A stretch of DNA of 10,712 nt, from NCBI GenBank assembly GCA_030621655.1, contig JAUXHH010000041.1:1-10712 (forward strand), in the 5' to 3' direction. The notes under the pieces were generated by a model. The model did no database searches, was not told where the DNA came from, and saw only the letters and a program-made list of their open reading frames with translations. Within the stretch, counting starts at the first letter, position 1, and each line of letters starts with the position of its first letter. Source of the stretch: Desulfobacterales bacterium. GTDB lineage: Bacteria; Desulfobacterota; Desulfobulbia; Desulfobulbales; BM004. The translations under genes were made by a program, and so were the position numbers. Of the stretch, positions 1 through 6,324 are shown in pieces.

Positions 1-547
1 AAACCAGGTTCATTGCCTTTTCATTCAGGCCGGATAATCTTAGTTTGTTAATCTCTTCAGGCTTAATCCGGTAGAATTCACCAATTATTTCATCCGCAAC
101 CCTGGCGCCGGCCTCTTCAACAGGCATGCCGGACCCGAGAGCTTCCAACAGTGGATCATTCTTGATCTTTTCCTGTTGCGACAGCCCGGAAATAATTTTT
201 GCCCAGGTGTTATTCTCTTTAAGTAACCTGAAAAACTTCCCGCTGTCCATCCCGGTTGTCTTTGAGATTTTCAAGCCGATCAGCAGATCATCCTGGGCCA
301 CTCCCTCATTCATCTTGATCATAACGATCTGCCTTTTGGGAATAGCAAATGATTTTGCCAGCAAACTGTTAAAGCTCGTTGCCAGGATATAATCATCAGA
401 CGCAAACCTGTCGGCTGGATTATAGCTCCGGTTTTTAAAGCAATGGCATTGTATAGCGCTTTCTGCAAACGCATGTGCTGCAGAGCCCAAACTAAAGAGG
501 ATAAAGGATATCAGCAAAAGAGCGGTTTTTGATTTCAGGAGATTCAT
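1..547 (-). CDS. Exported protein of unknown function, CxC motif, partial (C-terminus beyond left edge)
   Basis: I do not recognise a named family. The frame is open from the ATG at 547 to the window edge, about 182 codons with no stop. The N-terminus is a clear Sec signal peptide: MNLLKSK, then a hydrophobic stretch (TALLLISFILFSLGSAA), with likely cleavage after AHA near residue 26. The mature protein soon shows QCHCF, a CxC pair that could bind metal or haem or form a disulfide, followed by a polar region (RSYNPADRFASDDY) and mostly helical, charged sequence. This suggests a periplasmic or outer-membrane-facing protein; there is no lipobox cysteine at the cleavage site. The start is uncertain: an in-frame ATG at 562 would add MLNKP, and neither start has a strong ribosome binding site. 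The gene is transcribed divergently from the beta-propeller gene at 863. Function cannot be assigned. Confidence 0.75.
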   Translation of the reverse strand, partial: MNLLKSKTALLLISFILFSLGSAAHAFAESAIQCHCFKNRSYNPADRFASDDYILATSFNSLLAKSFAIPKRQIVMIKMNEGVAQDDLLIGLKISKTTGMDSGKFFRLLKENNTWAKIISGLSQQEKIKNDPLLEALGSGMPVEEAGARVADEIIGEFYRIKPEEINKLRLSGLNEKAMNLV

Positions 548-587
548 GGGTTTATTTAGCATTGCTCTGCTTTATTGCATTGTTTTT

Positions 588-615
588 ATAGTAAGCCCCT
601 CATCAGGAAAATCAA
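588..615 (-). promoter_or_regulatory. Candidate sigma-70 promoter for the exported CxC protein
   Basis: Read on the minus strand, a TTGATT (-35-like, 610-615) is followed 16 bases later by TACTAT (-10-like, 588-593), about 40 bases upstream of the start codon. The match is moderate and the call is by position and consensus only. Confidence 0.3.
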
Positions 616-684
616 GCGGATTGCACAGTATTACCCCAATAACAGTCTGAATTATGTAAGGATTAAATAAAAAACCTACTTGAT

Positions 685-720
685 TTGACATTGTTTCATT
701 CTTACTGATTTATATATAAA
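685..720 (+). promoter_or_regulatory. Candidate promoter for the YncE-like gene
   Basis: A perfect TTGACA (685-690) lies ahead of an AT-rich TATATATAAA (711-720). The spacing of 20 to the first TATATA is long. A TTGTTT at 691-696 with 18 bases to TATAAA (715-720) is an alternative pairing. Either way, initiation would fall in or next to the Fur-like palindrome at 721-739, leaving a leader of about 130 bases. Confidence 0.4.
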
Positions 721-739
721 GATGAGAATGTTTCTCAAC
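721..739 (+). promoter_or_regulatory. Fur-box-like operator overlapping the transcription start
   Basis: The 19 bases read GATGAGAATGTTTCTCAAC. They contain a perfect 6-base inverted repeat (TGAGAA, 723-728, and TTCTCA, 732-737) and fit a 7-1-7 Fur layout. Compared with the common gammaproteobacterial Fur box AATGAGAATGATTCTCATT, 15 of 19 positions agree by hand alignment. It sits immediately after the candidate -10, where a bound repressor would block initiation. The gene it precedes resembles E. coli YncE, which is known to be an iron-repressed periplasmic protein. Regulator identity is inferred. Confidence 0.55.
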
Positions 740-780
740 TGCTTAATATGTTGGTCCATGATGATACAAAACTTTTGATT

Positions 781-795
781 TATTGGCCGGCAATA
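781..795. repeat. Short inverted repeat in the leader of the YncE-like gene
   Basis: TATTGGCCGGCAATA has 5-base arms (TATTG and CAATA) around GCCGG. It could be a second operator or a small RNA hairpin in the leader. It may equally be chance, given its length. Confidence 0.25.
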
Positions 796-862
796 GAAAA
801 AGATCACCTCTGTTTTCTCGACAGATCTGAATTCTTTGGTTTTTTAAAGGAGGTGGTACATC

Positions 863-2014
863 ATGAAATGGTCCTCATTTCTTCTCATTGTACTTAGTAT
901 TACATTAAGCGTGATTCCTTCTGTACCGCGGGCGGAAATCCTGGCGATGCTGAACTATGAGTCCAAACCCCAGCAGACCATCCGCCGCGAAGGAATCGCA
1001 ATCATTGACGTTGATCCGGCGTCTGAAAATTTCGGCAACATCCTTCTCGACATTCCCCTGCCCCCTGATTTAGTGAACCATCACATCTTCTACAACAAAG
1101 ATGCTTCCAAAGCCTACATAACAGCTTTGGGGAAAAGTGATCTGCATGTAATGGACATGACCAGATACCCCTATCGCATAAAAAAAATAGGTGTGCCTGA
1201 ATGTCAGGTTGGTGAAGATATTGTTTTCTCTGAAGACAACAAGACATGGTTTCTCACCTGCATGGGGTCAAGCAAGGTCATTGTCGGAAATGCTGTCACT
1301 GATGAGACGGTCAAGGTAATTTCACCATCCCGGCCATATCCGCATGGGATTGCAGTAAATGAAGATATTGACCGTATGATCATCACCAGCTCGGTTCGCG
1401 CATCGGATTCTGGTGACCCAGGTGAGACAGTGACGATTCTCGAGGTCAGTACCGGAAAAGAACTGTCCAGTCATAAACTTTCCAACAAGCTTTCACCCTC
1501 AGGCGTAGCTCCGGTTGAGGTCCTGTTTGTTCCAGGTGCCAAACCACCGACAGCGTATGTGACCAATATGTTCGGGGGGACAATATGGGCAGGGACCTGG
1601 GATGCGGCAAAAAAAGACTTTAGTTTTACCGAAGCCTTTGATTTCAATGCCGTTGGCAGCGGCATACCGCTTGAGATGTATTTCAATGAAAAAGGCGACA
1701 GGCTTTATGTAACAACGGCCAGCCCCGGACAATTCCACATATTCGATATCAGCACTGGTTTACTGACTCCGAAATTGTTGAAAACATTGCCGGTAGGCAA
1801 CGGTGCCCATCATGTGGCATTCTCGCCTGATGAACGTTTGGCCTTTGTGCAAAATAATTTTTTAGGCCTGCCGGGAATGGATGACGGTTCCGTGACAGTT
1901 ATAGACTTGAAAAAAGAGAAAGTTGTTAAGAGCATGGATACGCTCAAAAACCAGGGATTCAACCCTAACTCTATTGTTCTGCTGCCTGAATGGCATCATG
2001 ATGCAGGACATTAA
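863..2014 (+). CDS. Secreted YncE-like beta-propeller protein
   Basis: The protein has 383 residues, with a Sec signal peptide (hydrophobic core FLLIVLSITLSVIP, cleavage probably after VPRA near residue 24), so it should act in the periplasm. The rest is a seven-bladed-type YVTN/YncE propeller, seen as recurring blade motifs: KAYITALGKSDLHVMDM (about 83-99), HGIAVNEDIDRMIITSS (161-177), AYVTNMFGGTIWAGTWD (231-247), EMYFNEKGDRLYVTTAS (271-287) and HHVAFSPDERLAFVQNN (316-332). The last blade strand is GSVTVIDLKKEKVV. Propellers of this family bind ligands or partners and are not usually assigned a reaction; E. coli YncE is iron-regulated. Two cysteines (113, 133) could form a disulfide, and the C-terminus (EWHHDAGH) is histidine-rich and could bind metal. 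The start is fixed by a very strong ribosome binding site, AAAGGAGGTGG at 846-856. A Fur-like box lies upstream and a terminator follows. The exact ligand is unknown. Confidence 0.88.
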   Translation: MKWSSFLLIVLSITLSVIPSVPRAEILAMLNYESKPQQTIRREGIAIIDVDPASENFGNILLDIPLPPDLVNHHIFYNKDASKAYITALGKSDLHVMDMTRYPYRIKKIGVPECQVGEDIVFSEDNKTWFLTCMGSSKVIVGNAVTDETVKVISPSRPYPHGIAVNEDIDRMIITSSVRASDSGDPGETVTILEVSTGKELSSHKLSNKLSPSGVAPVEVLFVPGAKPPTAYVTNMFGGTIWAGTWDAAKKDFSFTEAFDFNAVGSGIPLEMYFNEKGDRLYVTTASPGQFHIFDISTGLLTPKLLKTLPVGNGAHHVAFSPDERLAFVQNNFLGLPGMDDGSVTVIDLKKEKVVKSMDTLKNQGFNPNSIVLLPEWHHDAGH

Positions 2015-2028
2015 CCGGTAATCCATAA

Positions 2029-2068
2029 ACGCGCCTCATAATATTATTGCAATATTGAGGCGTGTTTT
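2029..2068 (+). terminator. Intrinsic terminator after the YncE-like gene
   Basis: ACGCGCCTCA (2029-2038) pairs with TGAGGCGTGT (2056-2065), a 10-base stem with one G-U pair. The inner AT-rich sequence can extend it, and TTTT follows at 2065-2068. It lies 14 bases after the stop codon and also beyond the end of the convergent minus-strand gene, so it may serve both sides. Confidence 0.75.
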
Positions 2069-2094
2069 GACTGCAGAGACAAACAGCTCAGTAT

Positions 2095-3876
2095 TTAATT
2101 TTCTTCTATCTCCGAGAAACCCCAGTAGGGAAAATCCAGGTGATATCTTGCAATCAAGCCGGGACTGTTCTCACGGCTGGCCACTAGCCATAATGAATTA
2201 ACACGTTCGGTTCCTTCCTTAATATCAATCGGCTCCCATTCGGGCAGAAAAATCATGGCATTATCAGCCGTGTATTCTATATCGCCGGAATCCTTAAAAA
2301 GCCCCATGTGTGGAACTCCGTCGTAACGGCCGCTTTCATGGCGGGTCAACTCCGATATGACAAGGAAACCGACCTGCAGCTCATCGCGTATGGATTCCAG
2401 TTCCCGCAGCCATGCATTTATCCCGGTCCTCCGTTCAGAAAAATCCTTAAACGGCAGCTTATGGAGGCTGTCAATCACTACGATGGTGTCATCCCTTCTT
2501 GTCTCATGACGCAGAAAATCAATATGCCGCCGCATGATAGAAGGGTTTATCTGCCGGTCATTCACCACCCGGAAAAACTGCAGCATGGTTTGCAGTTCAC
2601 CCTGAGCGGCCTCAAGACGACTTTTTTCTTCATCCGTCAGTTCGGTGGACACAATTTTATCCACCCCCACTCTGCTTAAACGGGATAATGTCCTCTGATA
2701 TATCTTCTGGGGACCATTTTCAAAATCATAATAGAGTACCGGCATTTTCTTTCTGGCTATCTCGGTGCCCAACTGTATGCCAAGGCAGGACTTGCCGGCC
2801 TTGGGTGGTCCACCGATTATGTTGATGCCGTATATACCGCCAACAGCCTCATCGTAGCGGGTCATGCCGGTATTCAGGGACTGATAGCTTTCAGAGAGCT
2901 GGCGTTCGATGTTGCCAAGAAACATGTCATACTCGTGACTCGGGGAACGGAAAGGAGAAAACGCCCGGGAACCATTAACCATCCGGGTCACTTCAGCTTT
3001 AAAATTCTCCAGATTTTCATCTGCAAGCTGGGCCAGATTAAAACCCCGTTTAAACTGAGAAGGCCACTGCAGCAACCTGACCTTAAAACCCACCTGCTCA
3101 GCAAAGGCGCGGGCTGCCTCAACTGATTCCGGGGAATGGTTCATCACCATGATTACCGTGTTTATATGATCAAATCGCCTGATATCAATACTGCCCAGGT
3201 CGGCTGCGCTTGGCACCGCAATACCGGGAAAACCCAGATCACGCAGACAGAGGAGATTCTGCTCACCTTCCACCACGAACAGGGCGCCATCTTCACAATA
3301 GTCAATATCATTGATATTAAAAATCTGTAGACCGTTGGTGGCAAATGATTGATCACCATGCCAGAACCGCTCGCTTTCATCTTCCGGCATAATGCACTGC
3401 GCTGTATAGCATTTGCCGTTTTGCATAAAATACGGATAGACTACATAGCGGCCATTATAGCCGATCTTCAGTTCTTTCAATGTGTCGGTGCCCACTCCGA
3501 TCCTGGCGAAATATGCCTCTATATTTGGAGTAAGCTTGTCCTGATATTTATTGATATCCTGGTTAATCGTGCCTCCTGGAAACTTCACTGACTGGGCATA
3601 GGGTTCCCGATCCGGATCATAGCCGGGAACCGTTGCAGGATCCAAGCCACTGAGCCTGGCAAAATGAGGCGCAAACCCTCCAGGCACACAGCGGTTCTGA
3701 CAGCGGAAATATCCTGCAAAATAACTTCTCGCACCTAGGTAAACAACTATAGTGCCAGCCTCACCGTCCTCTTTATCGCTGCAAAACGGGCAGGCCCCTT
3801 TCAACATGGTGCCGTCAATTACGCCCCCGGGAAGATGCTCCTGATAAAAACCTGCCAACTTTTCATTCAGTGTCAT
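2095..3876 (-). CDS. Primase-helicase-like protein: zinc finger, Toprim and DnaB/RecA-type ATPase
   Basis: The 593-residue protein has the domain order of T7 gp4/Twinkle primase-helicases. An N-terminal zinc finger is formed by C29/C32 (CPFC) and C59/C63 (CQNRC). A Toprim domain at about 195-275 has the conserved acidic motif FVVEGEQNL with E203. A RecA/DnaB-type ATPase spans about 325-575, with Walker A GGPPKAGKS (355-363), a DFENG segment at 384-388 that may be motif H1a, and Walker B TIVVIDS (464-470, D469). The usual Toprim DxD is replaced: the strand reads VIMVMNHSPES, with N246 and S248 where two aspartates are expected, so primer synthesis may be lost. The DnaB H3 motif SQLxR reads SELTR. 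No phage or plasmid genes flank it, and no partner is co-directional within 280 bases. The ATG at 3876 lacks a clear ribosome binding site. It could be a domesticated element gene, a DNA-repair or loading ATPase, or part of an unrecognised defence function. Confidence 0.85.
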   Translation of the reverse strand: MTLNEKLAGFYQEHLPGGVIDGTMLKGACPFCSDKEDGEAGTIVVYLGARSYFAGYFRCQNRCVPGGFAPHFARLSGLDPATVPGYDPDREPYAQSVKFPGGTINQDINKYQDKLTPNIEAYFARIGVGTDTLKELKIGYNGRYVVYPYFMQNGKCYTAQCIMPEDESERFWHGDQSFATNGLQIFNINDIDYCEDGALFVVEGEQNLLCLRDLGFPGIAVPSAADLGSIDIRRFDHINTVIMVMNHSPESVEAARAFAEQVGFKVRLLQWPSQFKRGFNLAQLADENLENFKAEVTRMVNGSRAFSPFRSPSHEYDMFLGNIERQLSESYQSLNTGMTRYDEAVGGIYGINIIGGPPKAGKSCLGIQLGTEIARKKMPVLYYDFENGPQKIYQRTLSRLSRVGVDKIVSTELTDEEKSRLEAAQGELQTMLQFFRVVNDRQINPSIMRRHIDFLRHETRRDDTIVVIDSLHKLPFKDFSERRTGINAWLRELESIRDELQVGFLVISELTRHESGRYDGVPHMGLFKDSGDIEYTADNAMIFLPEWEPIDIKEGTERVNSLWLVASRENSPGLIARYHLDFPYWGFSEIEEN

Positions 3877-3923
3877 AGTTCAAACCATTAAGAAGTCTAA
3901 AAGCGGTTGCAGAATAGGTAAAA

Positions 3924-3951
3924 AATCTATTTTCTCCAATAAATTAAACAA
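3924..3951 (-). promoter_or_regulatory. Candidate promoter for the primase-helicase-like gene
   Basis: On the minus strand, TTGTTT (3946-3951) and TAGATT (3924-3929) are separated by 16 bases, about 50 bases upstream of the start codon. This is a moderate consensus match only. Confidence 0.3.
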
Positions 3952-4024
3952 CTATACCTAATATTTATCATCTCGGCAAAAAAAGGTCCTTTAAATTTTA
4001 AGCATTAGCACTGACAAAAATAAA

Positions 4025-4080
4025 CCTGCCAAATAAAAACTCCCTCCTTGATCCCAAGGAGGGGGTTTTCATCCGGCAGG
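4025..4080 (-). terminator. Strong intrinsic terminator downstream of the two-CW gene
   Basis: A 15-base stem (4036-4050 with 4055-4069, one G-U pair) closes over the 4-base loop ATCC. The stem is GC-rich at the centre and ends in A/T tracts, so both strands give a U run. Outer CCTGCC (4025-4030) and GGCAGG (4075-4080) can pair further. On the minus strand it lies about 90 bases past the stop of the 4161-4448 gene. The symmetric tracts mean it could work in both directions. Confidence 0.85.
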
Positions 4081-4135
4081 CCTTAACTTTTCAGGATTAG
4101 TGAAGTTATATAAATTGCGTAGATATCGATCTTTA

Positions 4136-4157
4136 GGGGGGGGGAGGAGGCTAAGGG
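4136..4157 (+). other. G9 homopolymer and G-rich tract, possible G-quadruplex
   Basis: Nine consecutive G residues (4136-4144) are followed by AGGAGG and, after CTAA, GGG. The tract lies just past the stop of the minus-strand two-CW gene and ahead of its terminator, so its transcript carries the C-rich strand. Such tracts are prone to length change and sequencing error. Confidence 0.5.
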
Positions 4158-4160
4158 CGT

Positions 4161-4448
4161 TTAATAACGCTCATGCTGCAAGCCTTCGATATCCATGTGC
4201 CAGTTTACAGCTTGTCTTTTAGTCTTTTTTTTCAGTACTTTTTTGATTTCCTGTTTGGATAAAACAGAATTGCCTACTTTAAGCACATGCACAATACAAT
4301 CCCTGCAAATGTTATTGGCCATCCGGTAATCATCAGATTCACTGGCAATTTCCCAGCATGGTTTTTCAGGATTTTTTTTGGCTGGACAGACGTCTTGACT
4401 CTCACACTGCATAATTTCCCAACAGTGCAAATCACTTTGAGATCCCAT
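4161..4448 (-). CDS. Small two-CW-type cysteine protein
   Basis: The protein has 95 residues. The N-terminal half carries two Cys-Trp pairs in the pattern of the two-CW domain: CWEIMQC (C9-W10, C15), C21 in DVCPAKK, CWEIA (C31-W32) and a CRDC pair (C48, C51). Six cysteines spaced this way suggest a bound metal, probably zinc or iron-sulfur, although the function of two-CW proteins is not established. The C-terminal half is lysine-rich and helical (KQEIKKVLKKKTKRQAV), and no signal peptide is present, so it is probably cytoplasmic. The start at 4448 is chosen because AAGGAG lies 8 bases upstream; a longer reading from 4493 would place that site inside the gene. It lies between cls and a strong terminator and may form its own short transcript or the tail of the cls one. 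Confidence 0.8.
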   Translation of the reverse strand: MGSQSDLHCWEIMQCESQDVCPAKKNPEKPCWEIASESDDYRMANNICRDCIVHVLKVGNSVLSKQEIKKVLKKKTKRQAVNWHMDIEGLQHERY

Positions 4449-4541
4449 GAACAATCTCCTTATTGAAAATAAGGCCGTAACTTTTGGAAGCAAGGAATAT
4501 ATTTATCCATAGAAATTTGGCCATTTTTCTACGGATTTCTT

Positions 4542-4594
4542 TTATTTGCCACCTCCTTTTTTCATCTGACCCTGCTTGTTGCCTCAGTAAACAT
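4542..4594 (-). other. Two overlapping micro-ORFs around a strong Shine-Dalgarno sequence
   Basis: About 95-145 bases upstream of the two-CW start, the minus strand holds a 10-codon frame (4594-4562) and a 7-codon frame (4565-4542, MKKGGGK) joined by an ATGA overlap. The second contains AAAAAGGAGGTGG (4549-4561), a near-perfect Shine-Dalgarno sequence with no start codon placed right after it. It could be a leader-peptide arrangement or the remnant of a lost gene start. Translation is not shown. Confidence 0.2.
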
Positions 4595-4610
4595 GAAACA
4601 TTGCCCTTTT

Positions 4611-4635
4611 GGTTTATAGGTAAAAATACCTAACC
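4611..4635. repeat. AT-rich inverted repeat between cls and the two-CW gene
   Basis: TAGGTA (4617-4622), loop AAAA, TACCTA (4627-4632), with outer GGTT and AACC partly matching. On the minus strand the loop is TTTT and there is no U run after the stem, so it is a weak terminator at best. It could be an operator. Confidence 0.3.
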
Positions 4636-4711
4636 GAGACAGGTATATTACGTATGCAAACTAATTTCAAGCCCTCTTGTTAATTTAATTGCAAGAAAGT
4701 GTGAATTTGCT

Positions 4712-6172
4712 CTAGAGATAGGGAGAAAACAGGCGGAAGAACCTGTTGCGCAGCTTGACAAGAATGTTTCTTGAAAGAACTTCCTCCAAAGTCAGTTCGC
4801 TGGCAGTAGATTTTTTTTCCTGCATAATCGCCTCCACTTTTTCCGCCAACTGGAAGTCGTAACATTCCATATTGAACTCGAAATTAAGCGCCAGGCTCCG
4901 GGAGTCCCAGTTAGCCGAACCCAGCAGTACCCACGAATGGTCGACCACCATTATTTTGGAATGATCAAAGGGCGGCCGGGTCAGAAATATCCTGCATCCT
5001 TGCCTCAGCAGTTCTTCCAGTCCGGCGTCTGAAGCCCATTTTACCATCCTGAGATTGGAGCTGGCGGGCAGGAGTATCTCCACCTCCAAACCACGGAGTG
5101 CGGCAATGCGCAGGGCCGAAACCAGCTCAGCATCGGGCAGAAAATATGGGGTAACGATACGAATCGACTCCTGGGCCGTAGCCAGTGCCGCCAGAAGGAC
5201 CATGCGCAGCTTGTCAAAATCCTCGTCCGGTCCGTCTGATATACCACGCGCCACTCCGTTACCTTGGGGATCAAGATGCGGATACCATTTTTCACCTTCT
5301 AGTATCTCCCGGGTAGTAAACGACCAGTCTTCTGCAAAGGAGCGCTGCAATTCCGCCACCACCGGTCCCTCGATTTGAAAATGGAGATCCTGAACCGGAT
5401 GGGATGGATTATCGGCAAGACAATTGCCATCCCGGATGTTCATACCGCCTGTAAAGCCGACCCTGCCGTCAATCACCAGGATTTTACGATGGTTGCGCAG
5501 GTTGAAATACTGAAAACGCCAGGGCAGGATTGTCCGCATAAATTCGGCCACATCAAGACCCTCCCTGCGCAGGCTCCTGGATATTGACGGGAAAGAATAA
5601 CGCGCTCCAACGCCGTCAATAAGCACCTTGACTTCTAAACCTCGCTCCTTCGCATCCTTAAGTGCAACCTTAAACCTGCTGCCCCATGAATCATTGTCAA
5701 AGATATAGCTGCAAAACGTAATGGAATGCTGTGCCTCCGCGATACAGGAAAGCATGCGCGGAAAGGCCTGGTCTCCATTAACCAGCGGCGTAACTTTATT
5801 CCCTTGGATCAGCGGTTGCCGGGTCAGTTTTTCTGTCATCCGGCTCAACTGTACCAAGCCATTTTTTTCCATACAGCCGGATAGCTGCTCGATAAAGGAA
5901 GGGGATACCACTGCCTCTTTATCCGGCAGAGGCACAATTTGCTTATCAACTAAACGCAGCTTGGCACGCCGTTTTATCCTATTCACCCCGAACATCCAGT
6001 ACAGGCAGACCCCCAGAACCGGCGCGAACCAGACAAGGCCAAGCCAGCCTGCTGCCGCCCTGGTATTCCGCTTTTTTAAAAGAATATGTACAGCGGTGGC
6101 CAGGGTTACACAAAAGGTAGCCAGTGTTACCAGGTACGGCCAGGTTGTATTGAAAAATTCAGTGACATTCAT
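4712..6172 (-). CDS. cls: Cardiolipin synthase, phospholipase D family
   Basis: The protein has 486 residues, the usual length for bacterial Cls A-type enzymes. These join two phosphatidylglycerol molecules into cardiolipin and release glycerol at the inner membrane. Two N-terminal membrane segments are visible (about 10-32 and 42-62), followed by a basic stretch (RIKRRAKLR). Two complete HxKx4D motifs are present: NHRKILVIDGRVGFTGG with H228, K230 and D235, and DHSKIMVVDHSWVLLGSANW with H404, K406 and D411. Each is followed by the expected glycine/asparagine segment (GGMNIRDG; GSANWDSRS). Both catalytic halves therefore look intact. The ATG at 6172 precedes the membrane segment and suits the family; its ribosome binding site is weak (CGGAACTGATCC). 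A candidate promoter lies at 6246-6274. The gene is divergent from the MetF-MetV-like gene. Confidence 0.95.
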   Translation of the reverse strand: MNVTEFFNTTWPYLVTLATFCVTLATAVHILLKKRNTRAAAGWLGLVWFAPVLGVCLYWMFGVNRIKRRAKLRLVDKQIVPLPDKEAVVSPSFIEQLSGCMEKNGLVQLSRMTEKLTRQPLIQGNKVTPLVNGDQAFPRMLSCIAEAQHSITFCSYIFDNDSWGSRFKVALKDAKERGLEVKVLIDGVGARYSFPSISRSLRREGLDVAEFMRTILPWRFQYFNLRNHRKILVIDGRVGFTGGMNIRDGNCLADNPSHPVQDLHFQIEGPVVAELQRSFAEDWSFTTREILEGEKWYPHLDPQGNGVARGISDGPDEDFDKLRMVLLAALATAQESIRIVTPYFLPDAELVSALRIAALRGLEVEILLPASSNLRMVKWASDAGLEELLRQGCRIFLTRPPFDHSKIMVVDHSWVLLGSANWDSRSLALNFEFNMECYDFQLAEKVEAIMQEKKSTASELTLEEVLSRNILVKLRNRFFRLFSPYL

Positions 6173-6245
6173 GGATCAGTTCCGGTTCCATGTGATTAAC
6201 TGCAATATTTTCTTCTTAACGTTGGCATATGTCAGACAAAAATAA

Positions 6246-6274
6246 AGGATAGAGAAAAAATCTCGTTCATTCAA
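6246..6274 (-). promoter_or_regulatory. Candidate sigma-70 promoter for cls
   Basis: On the minus strand TTGAAT (6269-6274) and TATCCT (6246-6251) are separated by exactly 17 bases. The spacer holds a small palindrome (GAGA, 5 A, TCTC at 6252-6264). The leader would be about 70 bases. Confidence 0.4.
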
Positions 6275-6277
6275 CAG

Positions 6278-6296
6278 GTTAATGCGGTATATTAAC
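6278..6296. repeat. Inverted repeat in the divergent cls / metF-like control region
   Basis: GTTAA (6278-6282) and TTAAC (6292-6296) are separated by 9 bases, 29 bases ahead of the plus-strand start and just upstream of the candidate cls -35. It is a possible operator between the two divergent genes, but the arms are short. Confidence 0.25.
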
Positions 6297-6324
6297 TATT
6301 AATACTCTATTATCTCGTGTTGAG

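Noticed and set aside
126..392. 88-codon plus-strand open frame
   Set aside because: It is antisense to the exported CxC protein, which has a signal peptide and continues to the window edge.
2095..3876. Prophage or plasmid replication module around the primase-helicase
   Set aside because: The flanking genes are ordinary chromosomal functions; no integrase, structural, partition or attachment-site repeat is visible in the window.
5721..6245. 174-codon plus-strand open frame
   Set aside because: It is antisense to cls, which has intact catalytic motifs; no start signal or domain supports it.
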